Under the pieces are notes generated by a model. The model saw only the letters and a program-made list of their open reading frames with translations, ran no database searches and had not been told where the DNA came from. 40,792 nucleotides of DNA from a virus. The stretch is from the IMG/VR virus record IMGVR_UViG_3300045141_000101, positions 1 through 40,792 of that record. The stretch is one strand, 5' to 3'. Shown piece by piece: positions 6,283-12,729 of this stretch; position 1 is the stretch's first letter, and every line of letters starts with the position of its first letter. The position numbers and the translations under genes were made by a program.

Positions 6283-7095
6283 ATGGCCGACGTTAAAGAC
6301 CCCTCCGCGATCATCCTCCCGTTCGGTAAGCACAAGGGAAAGACAGTCGCGGAACTGCTCGTAACCGATCCCGCCTATGCCGACTGGGTGACCGCCCAGG
6401 CCTGGGTCGCGGAACGCTTCGCTGAACTCCACGCCGCGATCCTGACACGCGGTGCCGGCCTGGAAGACACGCCGGAACACAACGCCATCCAGGCTCGCTT
6501 CCTCGATGAGCGGTTTTGCCTCGCGCTGATCCAAATAACGTCCGCCGCGCAAATCACCGCCGCCCGCGCCCATTGCCTGAGATACGAAACGTACGACCTC
6601 CGGGCGGAAACAGGAAAAGCCCGGAGCAGACTTGAGCGCGTCCGCTTTAATATCGAATGGAAGACGGGACAGCCTCCGGGACATGGAAAATATCACACGA
6701 GCACGCTCGAAGAAGATGAAGCGGAGGCAAAGACGTTAACGAGCCGGATAGCCACGCTGGAACAGCAGATCCAGGATTGGCGGTTCGAGGAATGGCCCTC
6801 GAAAACCAGCGTGGATTTCGAATGCCGTGGCGTCGATGTGAGACTGGACGCCCGTTTCCAGAAAGGCGGAGAGCACTTCAATATCGATGTCCTGGGCGTG
6901 GAAATCAAACCGTCCGTCGGTGACGATTATCCCTCGGTCATGCGTCAGATGAAACGGCTCGGCGCCGGGACCCTGGTCGCCGGCACATGGACCGGGCGCG
7001 GCGTTTCCGAACCCCAGATGCGCGCCATGTTCGAGGCCAGCGGCATCAAGGTCGTCTTCATCCAGGAGATCGAGGAGCGGATGCGCCTGCCATGA
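6283..7095 (+). CDS. DUF3820-like plus PD-(D/E)XK-like nuclease
   Basis: A 270-residue protein with RBS AAGGA at 6271-6275. Residues 8-35 (ILPFGKHKGKTVAELLVTDP) match the short fold seen in DUF3820/exonuclease X C-terminal regions, known as a DNA-end binding module. The C-terminal half holds DARFQKGGEHFNIDVLGVEI followed by KPSVGDDYPSVMRQM. Here D...EIK plus a downstream Q resembles a PD-(D/E)XK nuclease core. A middle helical linker (about 125-165) joins them. The likely role is a recombination or repair exonuclease partnering the RecT-like protein (inference). The nuclease assignment is by motif only. Confidence 0.55.
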   Translation: MADVKDPSAIILPFGKHKGKTVAELLVTDPAYADWVTAQAWVAERFAELHAAILTRGAGLEDTPEHNAIQARFLDERFCLALIQITSAAQITAARAHCLRYETYDLRAETGKARSRLERVRFNIEWKTGQPPGHGKYHTSTLEEDEAEAKTLTSRIATLEQQIQDWRFEEWPSKTSVDFECRGVDVRLDARFQKGGEHFNIDVLGVEIKPSVGDDYPSVMRQMKRLGAGTLVAGTWTGRGVSEPQMRAMFEASGIKVVFIQEIEERMRLP

Positions 7096-7105
7096 GACAC
7101 AAAAA

Positions 7106-7137
7106 AACCGCCGCCTGTAGGGGGAAGGGCGGCGGTT
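7106..7137 (-). terminator. Leftward intrinsic terminator, copy 1
   Basis: AACCGCCGCC (7106-7115) pairs perfectly with GGCGGCGGTT (7128-7137). On the minus strand the hairpin is followed by seven U (the A-run at 7101-7107), giving a textbook rho-independent terminator. On the plus strand no U-run follows, so rightward transcripts should pass. Nearly identical to the hairpin at 8158-8191. Confidence 0.7.
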
Positions 7138-7174
7138 CAGTTGACGTGCCGGATTTCCGAGGGGAGGAACCACG

Positions 7175-8152
7175 ATGCGATCCACCGAGGCGCCAACGCC
7201 TGAAATCGACGCACACGATATCCAACCGTGGATAGGGGCCACGATGGGGGGCATACGTGATGCCGCCCTGGCCTGTAATGTCATTATCCCAGGTCTTCCT
7301 GATCAGGCGGACAAGATGCCAACGCACGGCGAGGTCGTGATAATCGCCGAAATGGCCCGCTCAGCCATCAGAACCGGGCGCGCGATCGACTTTGGGCACA
7401 TCCCAAACAACGTTATCGTCGATGGCGGTATGCGTGGCGCGTCACTCTACGACCAGGGAGCCTTTCCACAACCGTTCGAGGCGCCATGGCTGTTCGTTCA
7501 TACCTGGGACCACGGTGGTCATCGCATGTTATGCGCATATCTGGTCAATCCGCTACGCGACCAACGTGGCGCCGACGCGGGATGCGAGGTGGTCGAACTG
7601 CAACCCGCCATCCTCGGGCGGATGCGCGTGCTGGTGATCGCCGATCGCGCTTTGCTTTACCCACCCAGGGGCGAACCCCTGGCACCAAACGAGTACGCCG
7701 CCGAGATCGTGCCGAACGCCTACCGGCTCATGCCGGACTTCGCCGACATACTCAATGACGGTAAATCTCCCGAGGCGGCCGCCGCCGGAAATGTCCTCGA
7801 CCCCCTGATGTCAGCTTTGATGCTGCTCAATACCGATGGTGTTCCGAGGATCACGATCACCCCCTCCGAGAAACTGAACAAAGCTCGGGTGAAGTCCGGA
7901 AAGCCTCCAATACCCCCACATGAGATCGTGGATTCAAGGCTCTACGTGACCGTCATCTCAGACCGGAAGGAAGGGCGAACGGGAACCCACGGAGGCCACC
8001 ATGCTTCACCAACACCGCATATCCGCCGTGGGCATTTTCGCACCCTCGCCAGCGGCACCCGGTCGTTCATCCGTGAAACGCTCGTGCGCGCGACGCCCGA
8101 GGCGCGGGAGTCGTTCCTCTCTCGACGCTCGCATTACGAAGTACGGGCCTGA
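7175..8152 (+). CDS. Conserved phage protein, unknown function
   Basis: A 325-residue protein with a strong RBS (GAGGGGAGGAA). It shows no enzyme motif I recognise. The C-terminal 50 residues (HHASPTPHIRRGHFRTLASG, then a basic stretch) resemble a recurring C-terminal block of unknown phage proteins in early or DNA-metabolism regions. The middle is hydrophobic beta structure (RMRVLVIADRALLYPP). It is the last rightward early gene, lies between two copies of the same leftward terminator and ends exactly at the second. Confidence 0.6.
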   Translation: MRSTEAPTPEIDAHDIQPWIGATMGGIRDAALACNVIIPGLPDQADKMPTHGEVVIIAEMARSAIRTGRAIDFGHIPNNVIVDGGMRGASLYDQGAFPQPFEAPWLFVHTWDHGGHRMLCAYLVNPLRDQRGADAGCEVVELQPAILGRMRVLVIADRALLYPPRGEPLAPNEYAAEIVPNAYRLMPDFADILNDGKSPEAAAAGNVLDPLMSALMLLNTDGVPRITITPSEKLNKARVKSGKPPIPPHEIVDSRLYVTVISDRKEGRTGTHGGHHASPTPHIRRGHFRTLASGTRSFIRETLVRATPEARESFLSRRSHYEVRA

Positions 8153-8157
8153 AAAAA

Positions 8158-8191
8158 ACCGCCGCCTGTAGGGGGAAGGACGGCGGCGGTC
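8158..8191 (-). terminator. Leftward intrinsic terminator, copy 2
   Basis: ACCGCCGCC (8159-8167) pairs with GGCGGCGGT (8183-8191), and the minus-strand transcript ends in a U-run (A7 at 8153-8159). It closes the leftward operon 8984-8241. The hairpin and loop (TGTAGGGGGAAGG) match copy 1 at 7106-7137 almost base for base. Confidence 0.75.
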
Positions 8192-8240
8192 GGAGTGGAT
8201 CGTGGTGATAGTCGCGAGGCGTCCCCGCGACGGAGGCAGA

Positions 8241-8468
8241 TTAGCGCCGCATCTCCCCCGCCCGCCAGACCCGCCAGTCGTCCGGCGCCGGGTGCAGCTC
8301 GTGCCAGTCCCAGGCCGAGACCAGCCACCGCGCCAGCGGGAGAGGCACCGGAGCGGTTCCACGCGCCCACCGGGTGGGTAGCCCACTGTCACACCGCAGA
8401 CGCCGTGCGAGCTCTCGGTGGCTCCAGCCGAGGGCGGTCATGGCGGCGCTGAACTCGGCGGGGGTCAC
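8241..8468 (-). CDS. Small HTH protein
   Basis: A 75-residue protein starting at GTG 8468 behind GAGGGAG. Residues 3-35 (AEFSAAMTALGWSHRELARR, then WARGTAPVP) fit a XRE-like helix-turn-helix of the kind found in short phage regulators. The rest is Trp-rich (WHELHPAPDDWRVW). Its start overlaps the preceding stop (ATGA-type, 8465-8468). It may regulate the divergent late promoter or its own operon; the target is unknown. Confidence 0.6.
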   Translation of the reverse strand: MTPAEFSAAMTALGWSHRELARRLRCDSGLPTRWARGTAPVPLPLARWLVSAWDWHELHPAPDDWRVWRAGEMRR

Positions 8469-8683
8469 GGCCCGCTCCCTCGCTCCAGATCGTCCAGCCG
8501 ATCTTCCACCGAGCGCATTCGCCGACCCATCACCAGCGCATCCCCGATCAGGAATCCCTTGGTGTTCGCGAAGTCATTTTGTAACGCGGTGACCACATTG
8601 ATCAGGCGCTCATGCTGATTGTTCATCCGTGCCATCAACCGGGCTTCCATGGCCACCAGGAAGGCCTTGGTCTCGTCGTCCAT
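8465..8683 (-). CDS. Small coiled-coil protein
   Basis: A 72-residue, mostly helical protein (MDDETKAFLVAMEARLMARM ...) with heptad-like spacing in both halves and an acidic C-terminus (SVEDRLDDLERGSGP). RBS GGGAGAGA. It overlaps the HTH gene by four bases. No family recognised; a partner or dimerisation role is possible. Confidence 0.55.
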   Translation of the reverse strand: MDDETKAFLVAMEARLMARMNNQHERLINVVTALQNDFANTKGFLIGDALVMGRRMRSVEDRLDDLERGSGP

Positions 8684-8741
8684 CGTATGTCTCTCCCGCT
8701 GAAATGAAGGTGGGGGCGGGGCACGAGGCCCCGCCGGAGGG

Positions 8742-8984
8742 TCAGGCGGCCAGTAGCTGCCGGATGTAAGCCAGAGCGTAGGGGCGACTGGTGAAGTGGC
8801 CTTGAAGCGCGCCCGGTAGCGTATTCACCCGGCGCGTGTCGTTCCGGTGCCACATCCGCAGGCCAATCCCGAACGTGCCTTTCTGGGTTCTGAATGTGGT
8901 GAACTCGAAAGCGTGGCCGTTGGCGCGAAGCTTGCCGATGCGGTCGATGTTGGCGGCGTCCTGAATTTCGCTTTTGGTCTTCAT
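8742..8984 (-). CDS. Small protein, first gene of leftward operon
   Basis: An 80-residue protein with strong RBS AAGGAG. It has a beta-rich middle (AFEFTTFRTQKGTFGIGLRM) and a helical end. No known family. It is transcribed from the leftward promoter at 9011-9039 and diverges from the NusG-like late gene. Confidence 0.6.
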   Translation of the reverse strand: MKTKSEIQDAANIDRIGKLRANGHAFEFTTFRTQKGTFGIGLRMWHRNDTRRVNTLPGALQGHFTSRPYALAYIRQLLAA

Positions 8985-9010
8985 GTCCGTGTCTCCTTGT
9001 TGATAAAGAC

Positions 9011-9039
9011 ACCATACAGCGCGATATGCAGATAGTCAA
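9011..9039 (-). promoter_or_regulatory. Promoter of leftward operon 8984-8241
   Basis: On the minus strand: TTGACT (9039-9034), 17 bases, TATGGT (9016-9011). It places transcription start near 9004, just upstream of the RBS AAGGAG and ATG 8984. Confidence 0.5.
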
Positions 9040-9092
9040 CGACAAAATGCGGACAGATGCGATTTATTTTCCGGCAGCATTCCTGCCCCATC

Positions 9093-9107
9093 TTGACCAT
9101 CGGTGAA
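9093..9107. promoter_or_regulatory. Repressor operator before late antiterminator
   Basis: TTGAC-catcg-GTGAA matches the phage operator at 9 of 10 half-site positions. It shares the longer string CGGTGAATAATC with the operator at 701-715. It lies 22 bp upstream of the NusG-like gene. No clear -35/-10 pair could be fixed here, although AATAAT at 9106-9111 could be a -10. Confidence 0.55.
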
Positions 9108-9128
9108 TAATCTGGACACAACTCACGC

Positions 9129-9671
9129 GTGGAAACCGAGAGCGCATTGCTACTCGACTGCGGACGCGACACCGAAGCGATCCAATGGGCGGTGGTGCAT
9201 ACTCACCCCGGGGCCGAGGACTGGGCCTCAGTCTCGCTTAATCGTGCTGGCTACGAAACATATCTCCCGCTCTACGCGAAGTTGATCGGCACACCGCGCC
9301 GCATCGTCTACCGACCCCTGTTCCCCAGCTATCTCTTCCTCGCCCTGTCCTCATCGCGAGGCTGGGTCGCCGCTCGATATGCGGAGGGGGTCCATAAACT
9401 GTGCATGTCGGCCGGCCGCCCGAACCGCGTCCGTGGCGGGGCTGTCGAAGCGTTGCGGGCGACCGAGGAAGACCGCCGCTCGTTACCACCCGCCAGCGAC
9501 ACATGGCGCCCAGGAGCCCCGTGCAGGCTTGCCAATGGCAGTCCTTTGGACGGGATCAACGCCGTGGTGAAGTCCGTCTCCGGCGACAGCGCACGCGTGC
9601 ATGTCCTGATGTTCGGGGAACTGCGCGAGGTCGTTGTGAAGGCGGAATGCCTAACGGAACGCAAGGACTGA
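9129..9671 (+). CDS. NusG/RfaH-type antiterminator
   Basis: A 180-residue protein starting at GTG 9129. Residues about 18-105 form the NGN domain (WAVVHTHPGAEDWASVSLNR, then YRPLFPSYLFLAL). Residues 125-178 form a KOW domain (GAPCRLANGSPLDGINAVVK ... ELREVVVKAECL). NusG paralogues ride on RNA polymerase and make it resist pausing and termination. As the first gene of the 28-kb late operon, and with a repressor operator just upstream, it is well placed to be the late-gene activator. It would replace a lambda Q-type protein (inference from position and family). Confidence 0.8.
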   Translation: METESALLLDCGRDTEAIQWAVVHTHPGAEDWASVSLNRAGYETYLPLYAKLIGTPRRIVYRPLFPSYLFLALSSSRGWVAARYAEGVHKLCMSAGRPNRVRGGAVEALRATEEDRRSLPPASDTWRPGAPCRLANGSPLDGINAVVKSVSGDSARVHVLMFGELREVVVKAECLTERKD

Positions 9672-9675
9672 GCGC

Positions 9676-9966
9676 GTGGCGGCCCGGCTGTTGAAACGAA
9701 ATGACGATATGTCGCGAGCCGCGATACAAACTACCCAGCTCGTAAAACGCTTAAATACCTTCGCATTAGGCCAAAATGATCCCTGCTACCCGGACAAAAA
9801 GCTCGAAATGTCCTCTGATCAGGTGCGCGCTGCTCTCGGCCTGCTGCGGAAAACCATCCCGGATCTGGCCGTGACATCGCATACCGGCCCGGATGGCGGC
9901 CCCGTCCTCATAGTCACAGGCGTCGATCGCGGCGAAATCAGTGGCAACGAGACCATCAAAGATTGA
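9676..9966 (+). CDS. Probable terminase small subunit
   Basis: A 96-residue protein starting at GTG 9676 with AAGGA nine bases upstream; ATG 9709 is an alternative. Residues 18-66 (TTQLVKRLNTFALGQNDPCY, then MSSDQVRAALGLLRKTIPDL) form helices like those of small terminase-type proteins found just before TerL in related phages. It overlaps terL by 26 bases. Small terminases recognise packaging sites and regulate TerL. The call rests mainly on position and this short similarity. Confidence 0.6.
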   Translation: MAARLLKRNDDMSRAAIQTTQLVKRLNTFALGQNDPCYPDKKLEMSSDQVRAALGLLRKTIPDLAVTSHTGPDGGPVLIVTGVDRGEISGNETIKD

Positions 9967-11266
9967 GCTTGGCTATACTGCGCGTTCGCAGTTCGCCGCG
10001 TTCCATGCGCGTAAACAGCGTTGGGCCTGTCTCGTCGTCCATCGCCGCGCCGGCAAGACCGTCGCCTGTGTGATGGATCTCATCGACGCAGCCCTGCGCT
10101 GCAAGAAACCTGACGGACGCTTTGCTTATTTGGCGCCAACCTACGCGCAATCCAAGGACACGGCCTGGTCGTACCTGAAGCGTTTCACCGCTGACATCCC
10201 AGGTGTTGAGCAACGCGAGAGCGACCTTATGGTACTGTTCCCGAACGGCAGCCGCGTTCGTCTGTACGGCGCTGAGAACTACGACCGGCTGCGCGGCACC
10301 TTCGCTGACGGCGTCGTGCTCGATGAATACGGCGATATTGATCCTCGTGCGTGGCCCGAGGTCATCCGACCATCGCTCGCCGACCGTAATGGTTGGGCGG
10401 TGTTCATCGGCACGCCGAAGGGTCGCAACGACTTTTATGCCATCCACAAGGAAGCCCAGGATAATCCATTATGGTTCTCGATGGTATTGCGGGCATCCCA
10501 GAGCGGACTGTTGCCTCAGTCCGAACTGGACGACATGCGGCGTACTTTAACCGCTGATCAGTATGATCAAGAGCTGGAGGTAAGTTTCGACGCCGCAATC
10601 CGTGGCTCGATCTATCGTTCCGAGATGGCGGCGCTGGACGCTGACGGGCGGCTGTGCGGCGTGCCATACGATCCGGCGGTGCCAGTGTGGACCGCCTGGG
10701 ATCTCGGCATAGGCGATGCCACGGCGATCGTCTGCGCGCAGCTCGTGGGCCGTGAGGTGCATATCATCGACTATTACGAGGCCACCGGCGAACCGCTGAC
10801 GCATTACGTGCAATGGCTCGACAGCAAGCCGTATCGATACACTACCGATTTGTTGCCGCATGATGCTGGCGCGCGCGAGTTGGGCACCGGCAAGACGCGT
10901 GAGGAGTTGCTACGCGCCAACGGTCGCAAGGTGCGCGTGGTGCCCCGACAGGATGTGGATGACGGGATCAACGCAGTTAAAATGCTGTTGCCGCGATGCT
11001 GGATGGATCGTGTTCGTACGGAGCGATTGAGGGAGTGCATGGTTTACTACCATCGTGACTTCAACGACCGCCTCGGTGTGTTCAAGGACGCGCCGATCCA
11101 TGATTGGTCGTCACATTGTTGCGATGCCGTTCGGACCTTGGCGATGGGGTTGAAGGAAGCGCGGCCCGACACCGGCCTCGACATCGTCGCGGCGCAGCGC
11201 GCGTCGTTCTCGCGCGGTCAGTGGGTCGAGGGTGTCAGGACCAGCACGGGGTGGATGGGGATTTGA
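9941..11266 (+). CDS. terL: Terminase large subunit
   Basis: A 441-residue packaging motor. The ATPase domain has Walker A HRRAGKT (residues 34-40), Walker B VVLDEYGD (125-132) and coupling motif IGTPKGR (156-162). The RNase H-like nuclease domain starts with WDLGIGD (D254) and ends with the acidic set near DWSSHCCDA (about 405). The start is GTG 9941, inside the preceding gene. TerL pumps DNA into the prohead through the portal (17159-19372) and cuts the concatemer. With a P22-like head, headful packaging is expected (inference). Confidence 0.93.
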   Translation: MATRPSKIELGYTARSQFAAFHARKQRWACLVVHRRAGKTVACVMDLIDAALRCKKPDGRFAYLAPTYAQSKDTAWSYLKRFTADIPGVEQRESDLMVLFPNGSRVRLYGAENYDRLRGTFADGVVLDEYGDIDPRAWPEVIRPSLADRNGWAVFIGTPKGRNDFYAIHKEAQDNPLWFSMVLRASQSGLLPQSELDDMRRTLTADQYDQELEVSFDAAIRGSIYRSEMAALDADGRLCGVPYDPAVPVWTAWDLGIGDATAIVCAQLVGREVHIIDYYEATGEPLTHYVQWLDSKPYRYTTDLLPHDAGARELGTGKTREELLRANGRKVRVVPRQDVDDGINAVKMLLPRCWMDRVRTERLRECMVYYHRDFNDRLGVFKDAPIHDWSSHCCDAVRTLAMGLKEARPDTGLDIVAAQRASFSRGQWVEGVRTSTGWMGI

Positions 11267-11280
11267 CATGAGGATTTGAC

Positions 11281-11508
11281 ATGGGGAACACGGATTTTGG
11301 TTGGGCAATCGACCAGCTGCGCGCTGGCAATCGCGTGCGCCGCGCTGGTTGGAACGGCAAAGATATGTGGCTGGCTCTACAGGTTCCCGACGAACACTCA
11401 AATATGACGCTGCCCTACTTTTATATAAGCACGGCGCAGGGCTATCGTGTCCCATGGACCGCTTCTCAGGCGGATATGCTCGCGGATGATTGGACAATCG
11501 CGGACTGA
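11281..11508 (+). CDS. tad2: Tad2-like anti-Thoeris protein (DUF2829)
   Basis: A 75-residue protein matching the DUF2829/Tad2 family along its whole length. It has FGWAIDQLRAGNRVRRAGWN with GKDMWLAL, then a middle strand pair, and the hallmark C-terminus VPWTASQADMLADDW. Tad2 proteins are phage sponges that bind the cyclic ADP-ribose signal made by Thoeris TIR proteins and so block abortive infection. Some also bind other nucleotide signals. RBS AGGA lies nine bases upstream, within a short duplication of ATTTGACATG. It sits in the late operon directly behind terL and overlaps the next gene by one base. Confidence 0.8.
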   Translation: MGNTDFGWAIDQLRAGNRVRRAGWNGKDMWLALQVPDEHSNMTLPYFYISTAQGYRVPWTASQADMLADDWTIAD

Positions 11509-11801
11509 TGAGCCGGGGTGGATGGGGATATAACGTCGTGCCGAGACCGAAGGCGCCAGAAGTAACCGCCGCGATGGAACTGTTGCTGACGAGGCGGCAG
11601 ATCGAAGCGGTCAGCGATATGACGGCCGGTGGCCGGAGTAAGTTGGAAGCTATCCGTGAATTGATTAACTGGGGCATTGCCGTGCGGGAACGTGATAAGC
11701 GTACGCTTCAGGACAAAGTGCTGACTGTGTTGAAGACCGATCTGGATCGGCGGTCGAACCTCGGCGAGAGCATCGTCATCAAGACGACGCTTCAGCCGTG
11801 A
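11508..11801 (+). CDS. Small helical protein, unknown
   Basis: A 97-residue protein starting at the ATG that shares one base with the Tad2 stop (TGATG, 11506-11510). An in-frame TTG at 11490 is less likely. Residues 22-60 are helical (TRRQIEAVSDMTAGGRSKLE), and the C-terminus is basic and helical. The coupling to tad2 suggests either a packaging accessory or another host-interaction factor. No family recognised. Confidence 0.55.
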   Translation: MSRGGWGYNVVPRPKAPEVTAAMELLLTRRQIEAVSDMTAGGRSKLEAIRELINWGIAVRERDKRTLQDKVLTVLKTDLDRRSNLGESIVIKTTLQP

Positions 11802-11945
11802 TGTTAGCGCCGCGATGCCGCCGTTAGTCGCTCGTACAAACCTTGGATGCCTCCGCAAACCTCCGTTTGATCAGGTGGCCGGGGCGTTTCGTGGCGTGTT
11901 TCCGCCGTATTCCTGACTATGTCATGCGTTCTGCAATGTAACCTG

Positions 11946-12188
11946 ATGTTCGGCGACCTCGACGCATTCCTGAAGGGCGGCGATCGATGATCTTCCACGG
12001 ACGGCGGCAAACCCGCGCCGGCCAGTGGTACGGGTGATGGAAAGTCCGACGCGGGAAAGCCCGACCCAGGTCAAGCAGCGCACACGAATGCGGCCCCCGC
12101 GAAGCCAGCCGCCACGCCGGACCCGGACGACGACGCGGAGCCGGGAGATCCGGAACCGGGCCAGTCAGTAGGCCAACTTTCTACTTGA
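11946..12188 (+). pseudogene. Pro/Asp-rich ORF split by in-frame TGA
   Basis: This lies in the only stretch above 300 bases (11802-12228) without a clear gene. From ATG 11946 the frame reads MFGDLDAFLKGGDR, stops at TGA 11988-11990, then stays open for 65 codons. Those codons form a low-complexity Pro/Ala/Asp-rich tail (for example AATPDPDDDAEPGDPEPGQS) to TGA 12186. The second part has no start codon or RBS. It may be a decayed gene, a product made by stop readthrough, or chance. Upstream of 11946 I see nothing coding. Confidence 0.35.
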
Positions 12189-12228
12189 AGCATAACCAAG
12201 TATAACAAAGTCACATGGAGTAACCACC

Positions 12229-12690
12229 ATGGCCAACGCACCGCACGCCGACACCAAAGAAAAAGAGCCGGACAAGAAGCCGGCGCCGACCACGACCGGC
12301 ACGCCCGCGCCGAAGGACACGGCTGCCCTCGCCCAGGAGATGCTGCTGCTGCTCACGGCGGACTGGCTCAACAACGACAGGACGCACCAGGCCCGCATCG
12401 CCTCGCTGCTGGCCGACGTCACCGCGACCTTGGCGCCCCCGGTCAACCGCGATGTTCCCTATGTCTCGCAATCAGGCGCCACCCTCAACTGCACAATGGG
12501 CAACTGGGACGGCGAGCCGACCGGCTACGCCTACGCCTGGCACAATGATGGCGTGGCAAATGGCGCTACAGGCGCGACCTACACGACCAAAGCCGAGGAC
12601 AGTGGCCACGGGTTGGCTTGCGTCGTGACCGCCACCAACGCTCTCGGCTCGACCGTGGCGCCGATGAGCAACACGGTCGTGGTGGCGTAA
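12229..12690 (+). CDS. Virion surface protein with Ig-like domain
   Basis: A 153-residue protein. Residues 1-35 are a Lys/Pro-rich linker (EKEPDKKPAPTTTGTPAPKD), 36-70 a helix, and 75-153 an Ig-like fold. The Ig-like part shows WDGEPTGYAYAWHNDG, then a run ending LACVVTATNALGSTVAP, the common W ... YxCxVTATN pattern. Such domains decorate phage capsids and tails and may bind cell surfaces. RBS GGAG lies upstream. It precedes the fibre gene and probably belongs to the same adhesion module. Confidence 0.65.
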   Translation: MANAPHADTKEKEPDKKPAPTTTGTPAPKDTAALAQEMLLLLTADWLNNDRTHQARIASLLADVTATLAPPVNRDVPYVSQSGATLNCTMGNWDGEPTGYAYAWHNDGVANGATGATYTTKAEDSGHGLACVVTATNALGSTVAPMSNTVVVA

Positions 12691-12693
12691 TAC

Positions 12694-12727
12694 GTAATGC
12701 GTAACTGCGTAATATGTAAGTCGTAAT
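12694..12727. repeat. Degenerate GCGTAAT tandem repeat
   Basis: The 39-base gap between two genes consists of four to five imperfect copies of a 7-9 bp unit (CGTAATGCGTAACTGCGTAA, then TGTAAGTCGTAAT). It holds several TAA codons in different frames. Slippage-derived spacer is likely. Confidence 0.5.
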
Positions 12728-12729
12728 CA

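Noticed and set aside
7106-7137. Terminator of the rightward early operon
   Set aside because: No U-run follows on the plus strand; the hairpin is a terminator only for leftward transcripts.
9093-9121. TTGACC at 9093 as -35 of the late promoter
   Set aside because: No acceptable -10 lies 16-18 bases downstream (GGACAC/GACACA); it is better explained as the left operator half.
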